A model generated the notes under the pieces. The model saw nothing but the letters and a program-made list of their open reading frames with translations, searched no databases and was not told the origin of the DNA. This document shows positions 1-8,712 of a DNA stretch of 64,000 nt, in pieces. The position numbers and the translations under genes are program-made. How positions within the stretch are numbered: position 1 is the stretch's first letter; every line of letters starts with the position of its first letter. This DNA is from Phaeodactylibacter luteus (GTDB taxonomy: Bacteria > Bacteroidota > Bacteroidia > Chitinophagales > Saprospiraceae): positions 41,162 to 105,161 of the forward strand of contig NZ_VOOR01000021.1 of NCBI RefSeq assembly GCF_007993045.1. Reading direction: 5' to 3'.

Positions 1-236
1 TGGCGCCTGGCCTGTTTTATACGCTGGCCGGGGAAGACGGGGAAGCTGTCATCGGGCGCAACCTGAGCCTGCCACCGGGCACATTTGATTATGAAATCAC
101 CTTTCACCGCGCAGACACCCTGCCCTTGAGCGGCCGGGCCACCTTGCAGCTGGAGCGTGTCAGCCCTGATTTTATCCACCTAGGGTTCCCCGGATCGGGC
201 AGGGGGCGTACTTTCGAACTTATTTTTAAAGATTAG
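1..236 (+). CDS. C-terminal part of an unrecognised protein
   Basis: An open frame runs from the window edge to TAG at 234-236, with no internal stop and codon use like its neighbours. It encodes at least 77 residues. The sequence is beta-rich, with alternating hydrophobic residues and a Gly/Pro-rich loop, and ends in ELIFKD. I recognise no family. The next gene, a lipoprotein, starts 4 bases later on the same strand, so the two are probably cotranscribed. The N-terminus lies outside the window. Confidence 0.6.
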   Translation, partial: APGLFYTLAGEDGEAVIGRNLSLPPGTFDYEITFHRADTLPLSGRATLQLERVSPDFIHLGFPGSGRGRTFELIFKD

Positions 237-239
237 CCT

Positions 240-1163
240 ATGAAGACCGTCAATATGTTTGCTTGCTTATGTTTATTGTTGGGCTGGCTGGGCTGTGAGC
301 AAGAGCAGCCCCTTGGCAATCCTGCCCCGCCAACAGCCGGCTTTGGCAACCTAACCGCGGCGGTAGTAGTCGATAGTTTCTTGGATGTGCAGCTGCTGTT
401 GAGCAAGCCGTTGGAGAGGCCGCTGGAAGTAGAGGCCGCTGTAGAAGGGGATGCAGTAGCCGGAGAAGATTTTGTCTTGGAAGGGGGCAACCGCTTTGTC
501 TTGGAACCTGGGCAGCTCAACGGCGTGGTCCGGGTGCGGGCTTTGCCCAGCGACGACCCTACCCGCCTAGACCGTATAGTGCAGTTGCGTTTGCTGCCTA
601 CCGAAGGAGTAAGGCTTGCCGAAGGCCGGGAAGTGCTTACGCTGGTATTCTCTTTGGGCGGGCAGGTCAACCTGGAGCTTTGGGCGCCCAATGAGACTTT
701 CCCGCAATTGTTTGGGTATACCTCTTTTGGCCCGGAGCCGGTAGCTACTGGCCGTACCAACGAGTTTTTCGCTTTCGCTTTCGCCAGCCGGACTACCCCG
801 GATGTCATCGGCTTTTACCACCCCAACCCTGATTGGGGGGTTAATGCTTTCAATATGATACGGATATACAGCGACTTTAATGTCTCCTCTGCTTCCGCTT
901 TCATCCGTATCCCGGAAGCCCTCAAGTTTTCCCCCGACAGCCCCGGGGCATCCTTCGGCACTGTGGAGGTCATCCCGCAAATGGTGACGGTGACCCGTAT
1001 GGAAAGTTCTGGACTGCCGCCCTTTGAAATTGGCATTAGCGGTGGCGGGGCCTACGATGAGCGCACCGGCACTATACAGCTGGACGTGTTTTTTGATGAG
1101 ACGGCCATAGGCGGAGCAGAAAATGTATTACGCAAGTACGTCTTGGAGGCGGAGCGCAGATGA
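240..1163 (+). CDS. Lipoprotein with a Calx-beta-like domain
   Basis: The 307-residue product starts with a short basic N-terminus and a hydrophobic stretch ending in WLGC, a lipobox with Cys19 as the lipidated residue. It should therefore be anchored in the outer or inner membrane. Residues about 35-135 (LSKPLERPLEVEAAVEGDA and following, including an AGEDF motif and a VVRVRALPSDD strand) look like a Calx-beta-type immunoglobulin fold, common in Bacteroidota surface proteins. The C-terminal half is beta-rich and unassigned. It sits 4 bases after the upstream gene and 67 bases before the secreted ELWxxDGT protein. Exact function is unknown. Confidence 0.75.
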   Translation: MKTVNMFACLCLLLGWLGCEQEQPLGNPAPPTAGFGNLTAAVVVDSFLDVQLLLSKPLERPLEVEAAVEGDAVAGEDFVLEGGNRFVLEPGQLNGVVRVRALPSDDPTRLDRIVQLRLLPTEGVRLAEGREVLTLVFSLGGQVNLELWAPNETFPQLFGYTSFGPEPVATGRTNEFFAFAFASRTTPDVIGFYHPNPDWGVNAFNMIRIYSDFNVSSASAFIRIPEALKFSPDSPGASFGTVEVIPQMVTVTRMESSGLPPFEIGISGGGAYDERTGTIQLDVFFDETAIGGAENVLRKYVLEAERR

Positions 1164-1230
1164 CTATGTATATCTATCTCTTTGTTTAACAGCGGCAGGG
1201 CGCAGGCCGGCCGCTATAAAAATCAATTTG

Positions 1231-3555
1231 ATGAAATCTTTTTTCACACTTTTTCCCATTTTTTTGGCGCTTGGGCTTGCGGCACAGCCAGTCTTGGTCA
1301 AAGACATTTATCCGGGCGACGATGCCGGCCCGCGCAATTTCACCCCTTTTGGGGATATGCTCATCTTCCGGGCAGAATCCCCTGATGCAGGGGTGGAGCC
1401 TTGGATTACAGATGGCACTGAAGCAGGTACCTTTATGCTGGGCGACCTCAACCCGGACCCAGAAGTAGCCAACGGCAACTCCAACCCCAGTGATTTTACC
1501 ATCTACAATGGGCTAGTCTACTTCAAGGCGGATGATGGGGTGTTGGGCGATGAGTTTTTTGTCACCGATGGCACCGTAGCGGGGACGCAGTTTTTCCTGG
1601 ACATCCAGGAAGGCGATGGCAACGGCAACCCATTTGACATCGTCCTTTACAATGGGCTCATGTACTTTACGGCCAACGACGGGGAGGTCAGCTCTGAGCT
1701 CTGGTCCTCAGATGGCACTGCTGCGGGCACTAGCCTGGTCATCGACATTCAAGAGGGCAGTGGCCCGGGCAACCCCAACTTCAAGACCGTATTCAACGGG
1801 GAGCTCTTTTTTACGGCCAATGACGGGCTGGTTGGCTCTGAGCTTTGGAAAAGCGACGGCACTGCTGCGGGCACGGTCTTGGTAAAGGACATCCGCGATG
1901 GCGGCAACTCCCTGCCTTCTCAGTTTACAGCGGTAGGCGACCTGCTGTTCTTCCGTGCTAAAGATGGCGTGAACGGGACCGAGCTTTGGGCTACCGATGG
2001 CACCACCGAAGGGACCTACCTGGTAAAAGACATCAACCCGGGCAGTGGCAGTGGCTCTCCGGGCAACTTGTTCAGCTTTGGCGGGCTGCTCTTCTTCGAG
2101 GCCGATAATGGCGCAGATGGCGATGAGCTGTGGGTCAGCGATGGCACCGAGGCAGGCACGATGATGGTGCTGGACATCAACCCGGGCAGTGATAATAGCG
2201 ATCCTGGGCAGTTTACGAATATCTTGGGCATCCTGGCTTTATTTACAGCAGACGACGGCGCTGCCGGCGAGGAGCTATGGGAATTGTCTGTGGAAGAGGA
2301 AGGCAACCCTGCTTCTGTAGTAGTCGGGCTGCTCGATGATATAAACCCTGGACCGGAAGGCAGCGATCCTGAAGATCTAGTTTTTAGCGGCTCTGCGATC
2401 TACTTCAGCGCTACCACTGCCGATTTTGGACAGGAGCTCTACGAGTACGCCGTGGATATGGATAGTGCCGTCCGTATTTCAGACATCAACACAGCTGGCG
2501 ATGCTGACATAGACGATATCGTGCGGGTGGGCAACCGGCTGTTTTTCGAAGCTACAGACGGAACCTCGGGCGATGAGCTCTGGACTTTGGAGATACCGAT
2601 CGCTGAGCTGACGATAGCTAGGGATGGTGCCGATCTTGTTTCAGGAGATACGCTCGATTTCGGTCAGGTTTTCATCAGTGAGGCCGGTGCTGCGGAGCTT
2701 CAGTTGAGCAATGCGGGCAACGGTGTACTAGTCCTTTATGATGGCGACCTCACTGGGGGGCTGCCTTTGCCGTTTACGATACAGGAACTGGAGGAAGAGC
2801 TCGAGCTCTTGGGCAGCGGGGAAAGCCTTTCGCTTACTGCTGGCTTCCTGCCTACCGAGCCAGGCACTTTCGTGCAAAACCTGCGCATCCTCAGCTCTGA
2901 CCCCAATGCCCCGGTATTTGAACTGGTGCTGAGAGGGGAAGCGGTGGTGCCCGCTGCTGTCCTGGAAGTCTCACTGGATGAGATGCCCTTGGAAAGCGCA
3001 TTCAGCTATGATTTTGGCACGGTACTGCTGGGCGGGCAGGCCACTGAGGAGTTTGCCATTTCCAACTTGGGCAACATCCCCCTGAACATCGCGGGCGTTA
3101 CGCTCAGCGACGAGGTGCAGTTCTCCATCACTGAGCTGGAGAGCCCGCTGGCGGCAGGGTCACAGGACACCTTCCTGCTCGCTTTTGCGCCTGCATCTAT
3201 AGGGCTTCAGCAGGCTACGCTGGCCATTGCTACAGATGCTCTGGAGGGCGGTGAATTCACCTTTAACCTGTCTGGCACAGGCGAAATGGAGTCGGGTACG
3301 CAAGAGCTGAATCTATTGGAAGCATTGGTATTCCCCAACCCCGCTATGGAGGCCCTTCAGGTGCGTTTGGAAAGAGGGCTAGATGGGGCACAAGCCCGCG
3401 TGTTCGATGGGCAGGGGCGTCTGGTTTGGGCTGCTGAAGTGCCTGCGCAGGCACAGCTGTTGCAAGTGGCAGTGGGCAATCTGCCGGCTGGTGCTTACGT
3501 TCTGGATATCCGCAATGCCGCCTACCGAGGCACTTATCCTTTTGTAAAGCAGTAA
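1231..3555 (+). CDS. Secreted ELWxxDGT-repeat protein with T9SS type A sorting domain
   Basis: The start at 1231 (MKSFFTLF) is preferred over an in-frame ATG at 1123 because it begins a normal signal peptide ending near LAAQ; the upstream start would overlap the preceding gene. The 774-residue product has at least six DGTxxGT units (for example ELWKSDGTAAGT) over residues about 20-455. These are ELWxxDGT repeats expected to build a propeller-like fold. Two choice-of-anchor D/ASPM-SPD-2-Hydin-like domains follow (about 456-570 and 573-690), each with a DFGxV motif. A C-terminal Por secretion domain (VFPNPAMEAL, then a final strand) marks export by the type IX system and surface attachment or release. 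Ligand unknown. Confidence 0.88.
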   Translation: MKSFFTLFPIFLALGLAAQPVLVKDIYPGDDAGPRNFTPFGDMLIFRAESPDAGVEPWITDGTEAGTFMLGDLNPDPEVANGNSNPSDFTIYNGLVYFKADDGVLGDEFFVTDGTVAGTQFFLDIQEGDGNGNPFDIVLYNGLMYFTANDGEVSSELWSSDGTAAGTSLVIDIQEGSGPGNPNFKTVFNGELFFTANDGLVGSELWKSDGTAAGTVLVKDIRDGGNSLPSQFTAVGDLLFFRAKDGVNGTELWATDGTTEGTYLVKDINPGSGSGSPGNLFSFGGLLFFEADNGADGDELWVSDGTEAGTMMVLDINPGSDNSDPGQFTNILGILALFTADDGAAGEELWELSVEEEGNPASVVVGLLDDINPGPEGSDPEDLVFSGSAIYFSATTADFGQELYEYAVDMDSAVRISDINTAGDADIDDIVRVGNRLFFEATDGTSGDELWTLEIPIAELTIARDGADLVSGDTLDFGQVFISEAGAAELQLSNAGNGVLVLYDGDLTGGLPLPFTIQELEEELELLGSGESLSLTAGFLPTEPGTFVQNLRILSSDPNAPVFELVLRGEAVVPAAVLEVSLDEMPLESAFSYDFGTVLLGGQATEEFAISNLGNIPLNIAGVTLSDEVQFSITELESPLAAGSQDTFLLAFAPASIGLQQATLAIATDALEGGEFTFNLSGTGEMESGTQELNLLEALVFPNPAMEALQVRLERGLDGAQARVFDGQGRLVWAAEVPAQAQLLQVAVGNLPAGAYVLDIRNAAYRGTYPFVKQ

Positions 3556-4091
3556 GCCTCTCGTTTGTCGGGCTGGGCAAGTCTTTTGGCTCTTACCCGG
3601 TTTTTGGCAAAAACTGCGTAAATTGAAAGCGGGGGAACAGCGCTTGAGTAGGGCTGTCTCCCGCCTTCTTTCATTTGACGTGATGCGCCGGGCAGTACAG
3701 TGGGGCGGAATGGGGGCAGACACAAGCACTTTTTCTAGGCGCTAAGAGATGCTATGTTATTATCCTAATAAGCCCTTAGCTCAAGCTGAGCGACTGAAAA
3801 AGGATAGTATGGAAAGGGGGGGATAGCGATTCCCGCCCATACTGTAATTATCTGCGGAGGCGAAAACCGAAACACCGCAGGCGTTCATACCCTTCGTGCC
3901 TTAGGCTGGCATTGGCCTAGCGCTGCGCAGGGGCGGCAGGCCCGATAGGGCCGAGCGGATAGCGAGCCCCGGAGCATAGCGGCACCTGCCCCTTGGCAGG
4001 GGCAGGCCCCCATCCTTGCGGCAGGTCCAAGAAAATGAGAATTTGGTTTGCGCCCAACTCCGGGGCATTAATTCATTTAATACAGGCAGTT
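3556..4091. other. Gene-free stretch with a structured repeat
   Basis: No credible gene was found in these 536 bases. The first 315 bases hold only short random frames and a 50-bp motif centred on TTAGCTCAAGCTGAGC (about 3776-3791), which recurs in variant form at 13808-13823. The rest, 3874-4055, is a copy of the dispersed intergenic repeat described separately. The peroxidase gene starts 37 bases after that repeat. Confidence 0.7.
3874..4055 (+). repeat. Dispersed structured repeat, copy A
   Basis: The core holds GCCTAGCGCTGCGCAGGGG, then CCCGATAGGGCCGAGCGG, AGCGAGCCCCGGAGCATAGC, and a CCTGCCCC/GGGGCAGG hairpin. The tail is AATTTGGTTTGCGCCC. The left flank GCAGGCGTTCATACCC matches the outer arm of the composite copies at 37216 and 43908, but the 169-bp insert is absent. 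It is intergenic, between two forward genes. Confidence 0.85.
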
Positions 4092-5207
4092 ATGAATAGG
4101 CTCCTTTTGTTTGTTGTCCCTTTACTGTTGATGTTGGCCCTGATGGCCCTCAGCGCTACCACACCTGGCCCTGAAGAGCTGAGAAGCGCCTATGCTAAGC
4201 CGCCTTCGGAGTGGCCGGCAGCAACGGTAGACGAGGGGGTGGATTTTAAGGAGCTGGGCACTTTGCCGCCTGTTGCATACCCTGCCCACAACCCCTACAA
4301 CAAGGCCAAGGCGGCTTTAGGGGAGATGTTGTTTTTTGACCCTCGGCTGTCTGGCTCCAACCAAATAGCATGTGCTTCTTGCCACGATCCTGAAGTAGGG
4401 TGGGGGGACGGCCGCCGTACTTCCTTTGGGCACGGCAGGCAGCTTGGCCCCCGCAATGCTCCAACCTTGCTCAATGTAGGCCATTGGCTGGCTTTTTTCT
4501 GGGACGGGCGCGCCCAATCGCTTGAAGAGCAGGCGCTCTTCCCCATAAAAGACCCCCTGGAAATGAATCAAGATCTAGGCTCCCTCCCGTCAGAGCTAGA
4601 GGAGGCTGAAGGCTATGCCGCCCACTTTGCCGAAGCTTTTGGCGACAGCAGCATCACGGTAGAGCGTATTGCCCAAGCCCTGGCTACCTATGAGCGTGGG
4701 ATCCGCAGCAGGAAGAGCCGGTTCGATCAGTTTGTGGAGGGGCGCTATACTGCGCTGACCGACGATGAACTGGCTGGGCTTCACTTGTTCCGCACCAAAG
4801 CACGGTGCATCAACTGCCATCATGGGCCATTTTTTACCGATCAGGCTTTTCATAACAATGGGCAATCTCACTTTGGCCGCCCTGGAGAAGACTTGGGGCG
4901 GTTTGCCATTACTGGCGATACACTAGATATGGGGCTGTTCCGTACGCCAACCCTGCGGGATATCGCCTTCACCGGGCCCTATATGCACCACGGCAATATC
5001 GCTGAGCTAGAGGAGGTGCTCTTTATGTACGATCAGGGCATGCCACAGATTATCCCCCGCAGTGTGAAGTCAGCCCGCAGGCCTGTGCATGACCCCTTGC
5101 TGAAGCCACTTGGGCTGACCGCCCGTGAGCGGGCGCAGCTCCTTAGCTTCTTGCAGGCGCTGTCGACCCGGCCTCGCCCTGTCAACCCGCCCGGCTTGCC
5201 AATTTAG
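4092..5207 (+). CDS. Diheme cytochrome-c peroxidase (MauG/CCP family)
   Basis: This 371-residue periplasmic enzyme has an N-terminal signal or anchor segment (MNRLLLFVVPLLLMLALM). Two c-type heme motifs are visible: CASCH near residue 94 and CINCH near residue 239, the spacing expected of bacterial diheme cytochrome-c peroxidases that reduce H2O2 with electrons from cytochrome c. Other family landmarks are LGEMLFFDPRLS and RTPTLRDIAFTGPYMHHG. The start at 4092 was chosen because the longer frame from 3993 runs through a dispersed repeat and would place extra residues before the signal peptide. MauG-type maturation roles cannot be excluded from sequence alone. Confidence 0.9.
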   Translation: MNRLLLFVVPLLLMLALMALSATTPGPEELRSAYAKPPSEWPAATVDEGVDFKELGTLPPVAYPAHNPYNKAKAALGEMLFFDPRLSGSNQIACASCHDPEVGWGDGRRTSFGHGRQLGPRNAPTLLNVGHWLAFFWDGRAQSLEEQALFPIKDPLEMNQDLGSLPSELEEAEGYAAHFAEAFGDSSITVERIAQALATYERGIRSRKSRFDQFVEGRYTALTDDELAGLHLFRTKARCINCHHGPFFTDQAFHNNGQSHFGRPGEDLGRFAITGDTLDMGLFRTPTLRDIAFTGPYMHHGNIAELEEVLFMYDQGMPQIIPRSVKSARRPVHDPLLKPLGLTARERAQLLSFLQALSTRPRPVNPPGLPI

Positions 5208-5236
5208 AAGGGTTTAACCCCATGTTAACACTTTGG

Positions 5237-5250
5237 GTGATCTTGGTCAC
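5237..5250. promoter_or_regulatory. CRP/FNR-family operator-like palindrome
   Basis: GTGATCTTGGTCAC is an inverted repeat (GTGA-N6-TCAC) of the CRP/FNR superfamily type. With the following TTT it matches 15 of 17 bases of the site at 49782-49798, upstream of the YceI operon. Its centre is about 48 bases before the start codon of the Cys-rich protein gene, and a weak -7 box (TACCTTCA, 5274-5281) lies downstream. That layout would suit class II activation, but the leader would be only a few bases long. Confidence 0.45.
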
Positions 5251-5291
5251 TTTGCAACCTAGCATCAGGGCGCTACCTTCACAAGAAAAAC

Positions 5292-5888
5292 ATGATGAAG
5301 TACGCATGGGCGCTGATCGCGCTATTCTCTCTCGCGGGCCAGGCCATGGCCCAAACCCCTGCAGTGCTCGAAGCCAGCCTCAAGGCAGAACGTGCCGATT
5401 TGGCTCTTTTTGAGGCTGCTGCCCAAAAGTGGGGCACACAGGTATTCGTACAGGCCGCTGCTGCTGCTCAGGAGCGGTCAGCTATTTTGGAAGGCCTCTA
5501 CCAAGGGGAAGCCCCTGCTGTTGCTGTCAAAGGAATGCCAGGAACTACGACACTTTCTGCAGCCCTGGAAGCGGCGGCTTTGCGTTCGGAACACGCCTGG
5601 CAGCGTTATCAGGAGGGCTGGGCAGCAGAGCTGCAAGCCTCAGCGGGCAGTAGCCTGAGCGCTTTCGTGCGCAGCCTCAGCAAGCAAGGCGTAGCCTACA
5701 CCCCGCAGGCCCTGTCTGCCGAAGATTTTAGCGCAGCTACTCAGGCCGGCCAAAAAGCGGACTGCGGGAGCAAAGCCGGTAAAGGCTGTGGGGACAAAGC
5801 TGGACAGGGCTGTCAGCCCAAAGCCGGTAAAGGCTGTGGGCAGGGTGCTGGCAAAAAAGGCGGCTGCTGCAGCGGCCCAAAATCTTAA
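5292..5888 (+). CDS. Exported protein with Cys/Gly/Lys-rich C-terminal repeats
   Basis: The 198-residue product (start ATG at 5292 or 5295) has a signal peptide (MKYAWALIALFSLAGQAMA) and an Ala-rich, mostly helical body of about 130 residues. The last 45 residues are low complexity: repeated KAGKGCG/KAGQGC units, six cysteines in all, ending in GGCCSGPKS. Two identical copies of a 21-bp DNA unit (5770-5790 and 5820-5840) underlie the repeat, suggesting expansion by slippage. Such spaced thiols suggest metal or thiol chemistry in the periplasm. The pattern superficially recalls HvfA/BufA-type peptides, but no HvfB/C-like genes are near. It is preceded by a CRP-like palindrome and followed by a strong terminator, so it is probably a single-gene unit. 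Function unknown. Confidence 0.75.
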   Translation: MMKYAWALIALFSLAGQAMAQTPAVLEASLKAERADLALFEAAAQKWGTQVFVQAAAAAQERSAILEGLYQGEAPAVAVKGMPGTTTLSAALEAAALRSEHAWQRYQEGWAAELQASAGSSLSAFVRSLSKQGVAYTPQALSAEDFSAATQAGQKADCGSKAGKGCGDKAGQGCQPKAGKGCGQGAGKKGGCCSGPKS

Positions 5889-5910
5889 AACACCTGCTGC
5901 AGGCCTCTTT

Positions 5911-5954
5911 TATGCCCCTTTTTGAGCTTAAGCTTGAAAAGGGGCATAATTTTT
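5911..5954 (+). terminator. Intrinsic terminator after the Cys-rich gene
   Basis: A perfect 12-bp stem (TATGCCCCTTTT with AAAAGGGGCATA) encloses a 14-base loop that itself contains AGCTTAAGCT; ATTTTT follows. It lies 22 bases past the stop codon. Confidence 0.85.
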
Positions 5955-6009
5955 GGCGGTAATGGATTGGCCATGATTATTTTGTGGCGGCATGCACAAC
6001 CCATTTACC

Positions 6010-7209
6010 ATGAAAACTACCATTGCTATTGCTTTCTTCCTGGGCTGTACCTTCGCCCTTTTGGCACAGCCGGTGCCCTTGACCTTGGCTGAAGCCTTTG
6101 ACGTGGCAGCCCGCAACTACCCTCTGTTGGAGCGCGAGCGCTTGAGCATTGCACAACAGGAGGCCCGCCTCGGTCTGCGCAGCCCGCTCTCCCGTACGGA
6201 TATTTTTTTGGCCGGCGCCCAGGTAGACCCCTCGAATCCGGCCATAGGCATTCACGGTGCCGGCTTCATTCAGCGCTTCAACTGGCCCGGCTCCGCCCGT
6301 TACCGCGAGCCTGCCCTGCGCGAGCAGCTGCTGTCTGGCAATGCGCGCCTTCAGCTGACGGCTTTCGAACTGAAGAACCTGGTGGCAGAAGCCTACCTTC
6401 AGCTGGTCTATGCGCAGCATTTGCGTAAGCATTACCAAGAGGTGCAAAACCTGATGAGCGAGCTCGTCTCCTTTGCCGAGCTCCGCTTTGAGCTAGGGGA
6501 AACGGGCAAAATACCTGTCCTGTCTGCGCAGGGGAAGCAAAAGCTGGCGAGCCTTGGGCAGCAACAGGCACAGCAGGCTTTCGAAGTGGCGTACACGGTG
6601 TTCAACAATCTCATGTACTCGGATACCGTCTATCAGTCGGTGGCGACAGAGCTGCCCGGGCTTACACCGGAAGGCCCATGGTTTGTGAATGCAGGCCACC
6701 CACGGCTGCTTGCCGAACAGCAGGACATTAGGGTGGCGGAAGCCGAGGCCCTCTATGTTCAGAGCCAATACCTGCCCCAAGTTATTGCCGGTGCACAGCT
6801 GCAGGTCATCAATGAGAGCCTGCCCTTCCTGGCGTATCAAATCGGGCTGAGCGTGCCCTTGAGCCGCAAGCCTTTGAAAGCACAGGTGGAGATAGCGCGC
6901 CGGGAGGTAGATATCCAACAGGCCGAGTACGATGCAGCGCAGCGGGAGCTGGAGAACGAGCGGCGGGAAGGCATCGCCCGGGTCAATCAGGCCCGGGCAA
7001 AAGTCCGCTTCCTGCTGGAGGAATTGCTCCCGTTGGCCGCCGATCAGATCGAGTCTTCCAGGAAAGCTTATACACAGGGCGCTGTGGGGTATCAAGATTA
7101 CTTGGTCAATTTGGAGCAGGCCATCGAGAGCCGCCGTCAGTACATCGATGCGCTGTATGAGTACCACGCTGCCCGGGTATGCCTCGAGCTGCTGAGCGGC
7201 CGACGTTGA
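6010..7209 (+). CDS. TolC family outer-membrane efflux protein
   Basis: The 399-residue product has a signal peptide (MKTTIAIAFFLGCTFALLAQ) and the all-helical TolC layout. An N-terminal LTLAEAFDVAARNYPLLERER repeat helix is followed by long amphipathic coiled-coil helices, with a second structural repeat around residues 230-395 (LARQQ-type helices rich in Glu, Arg and Gln). This is the outer-membrane channel component of RND or ABC-type efflux systems. The start at 6010 places the signal peptide at the N-terminus; an ATG 18 bases upstream is less likely. No periplasmic adaptor or inner-membrane pump gene is adjacent, so its partner must be encoded elsewhere. Confidence 0.85.
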   Translation: MKTTIAIAFFLGCTFALLAQPVPLTLAEAFDVAARNYPLLERERLSIAQQEARLGLRSPLSRTDIFLAGAQVDPSNPAIGIHGAGFIQRFNWPGSARYREPALREQLLSGNARLQLTAFELKNLVAEAYLQLVYAQHLRKHYQEVQNLMSELVSFAELRFELGETGKIPVLSAQGKQKLASLGQQQAQQAFEVAYTVFNNLMYSDTVYQSVATELPGLTPEGPWFVNAGHPRLLAEQQDIRVAEAEALYVQSQYLPQVIAGAQLQVINESLPFLAYQIGLSVPLSRKPLKAQVEIARREVDIQQAEYDAAQRELENERREGIARVNQARAKVRFLLEELLPLAADQIESSRKAYTQGAVGYQDYLVNLEQAIESRRQYIDALYEYHAARVCLELLSGRR

Positions 7210-7422
7210 GGCGGCAGGTTGTCAGGGAAACGGCCCTGATTTCCGTTTTCAAAACTGGGCCTATTGCCCAACACCGCTTTGTATCCCATCCAATAGGGCT
7301 GTTGAGCAGCAGGCTGTAAATTCAGATACTGCCCAAAAAGAGCTATCGGGCAGGTAGAATTTTTATTAAATTAGCACGGGTAATCTACAGCTTTGAATGG
7401 CTGTGCCCAAAAAACATTAGCT

Positions 7423-7971
7423 ATGTCCACTCTCGTGAAACGCGCCCTTGGCGGCCTGCTGGGCGTATTCGTACTGCTTCAGTTTTTTCAGATTGACAAA
7501 ACCAATCCGCCCATAACTGCGGGGCAGGACCTGCTGCAGTTGACAAGCCCGCCCTCCGATGTGGCTGCCCTCATTAAGAGCGCTTGCTACGATTGCCACG
7601 CACATACTACTGCTTACCCTTGGTATGCTAGCATTCAACCGGTAGGGTGGTGGCTCAAAGGGCACATTGAAGAAGGGCGGGAGCACCTCAATTTTTCCGA
7701 TTGGGGGAGCTACCCTGCTGACAAACGTGCGCACAAGGCAGAAGAGTGTGCAGAAGAGATCCGGGAGCAGGAGATGCCCCTTAAAGTTTACCCCATCACA
7801 CATCCGGAAGCACGGCTTTCGCCCGAACAGCGGGATCGCCTAGCTGCATGGTTCGAAGTCTTGCAGGCATCGGCCGGGCAGGACACGCCTGCTCGCCTGC
7901 GCAAGGATATGCCAATGGACAAACTGCCCAAGGCGCCTCAGCCTGTAGGGGCCGACAACCCCGTGGAATAG
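7423..7971 (+). CDS. Membrane-anchored haem-binding domain protein
   Basis: The 182-residue product has an N-terminal membrane segment (residues about 5-25, [12 protein letters not shown]) and a periplasmic domain with one CYDCH haem motif near residues 56-60, followed by [16 protein letters not shown]. This is the Haem_bd (DUF3827-like) architecture frequent in Bacteroidota and Planctomycetes. It is likely a monohaem electron carrier or sensor. I chose the ATG at 7423 over an in-frame TTG at 7393 because the former gives a normal signal anchor. The next gene starts 1 base after the stop, so translation is probably coupled. Confidence 0.82.
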   Translation: MSTLVKRALGGLLGVFVLLQFFQIDKTNPPITAGQDLLQLTSPPSDVAALIKSACYDCHAHTTAYPWYASIQPVGWWLKGHIEEGREHLNFSDWGSYPADKRAHKAEECAEEIREQEMPLKVYPITHPEARLSPEQRDRLAAWFEVLQASAGQDTPARLRKDMPMDKLPKAPQPVGADNPVE

Positions 7972-7972
7972 G

Positions 7973-8701
7973 TTGCTGCCTGCAACGGAACATAGGCAGC
8001 CATCTTGGCTCTCCCGCTATCAGGAAGACCTGGGCGAATTCGTCTACGGCGGCATAGACGGCAGCGTCACGACCTTTGCTGTTGTGGCGGGCGCAGTGGG
8101 CGCGGGGCTTGACAGCTCTGTGATCATCATCCTTGGGTTTGCTAATTTGCTGGCCGACGGCTTCTCTATGTCGGTAGGCGCCTACCTGTCTGCCAAATCG
8201 GAGCAGCAGAACTACCTCAAGCATTGCCGCACCGCCCGGCAGGGGCTGAGGATGGCCCCGGAGCAGTACCGGCAGATGGTGGAGCAGGTATACGCTGCCA
8301 AAGGGTTTACAGGGCCTTTGCTTTCGGAAGCTGTACAGGCCATCACCAAAGACGAAAAGCGCTGGGCAGATGTGGTCGTGCAGGAAGCTGAGGGCCGCCC
8401 GATGCCCTCCCGGGCGCCCTTGCGCATCGGTATTGTGACGTATTTTGCATTTCTGATTATTGGGTTCATCCCCTTATCGCTCTACCTCTTTGATTACATT
8501 TGGGGGTATGCCGGCAATTTGTTCCTGGCGACTTCCCTGCTGACCGGCGCTGGGTTCTTCCTCGTTGGCTGGCTCAAGGCTTACGTGACGGAGTCCTCTC
8601 TCTGGAAAGGCATCCTGGAGACCGTTGCCTTGGGGGCTCTGGCCGCCGTGGTCGCTTATTTTGTCGGTGACATACTGGAACAGATGATTACCAATGGCTA
8701 A
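7973..8701 (+). CDS. VIT1/CCC1 family iron/manganese transporter
   Basis: The 242-residue membrane protein has the VIT1/CCC1 signature near its N-terminus ([18 protein letters not shown] and [18 protein letters not shown]). A cytoplasmic helical stretch rich in Glu and Gln follows (about 75-140), then three C-terminal membrane helices. Family members export Fe2+ or Mn2+ from the cytosol. No ATG is available upstream of the conserved region in this frame, so a TTG at 7973 is the best start. It sits 1 base after the stop of the haem-binding protein gene, consistent with coupled translation. AceK follows 11 bases later. Confidence 0.87.
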   Translation: MLPATEHRQPSWLSRYQEDLGEFVYGGIDGSVTTFAVVAGAVGAGLDSSVIIILGFANLLADGFSMSVGAYLSAKSEQQNYLKHCRTARQGLRMAPEQYRQMVEQVYAAKGFTGPLLSEAVQAITKDEKRWADVVVQEAEGRPMPSRAPLRIGIVTYFAFLIIGFIPLSLYLFDYIWGYAGNLFLATSLLTGAGFFLVGWLKAYVTESSLWKGILETVALGALAAVVAYFVGDILEQMITNG

Positions 8702-8712
8702 ACCCCACGGCT

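Noticed and set aside
5292..5888. Assignment of the Cys-rich protein to the HvfA/BufA metallophore family
   Set aside because: The C-terminal pattern is only superficially similar and no DUF692-type maturation gene is nearby.
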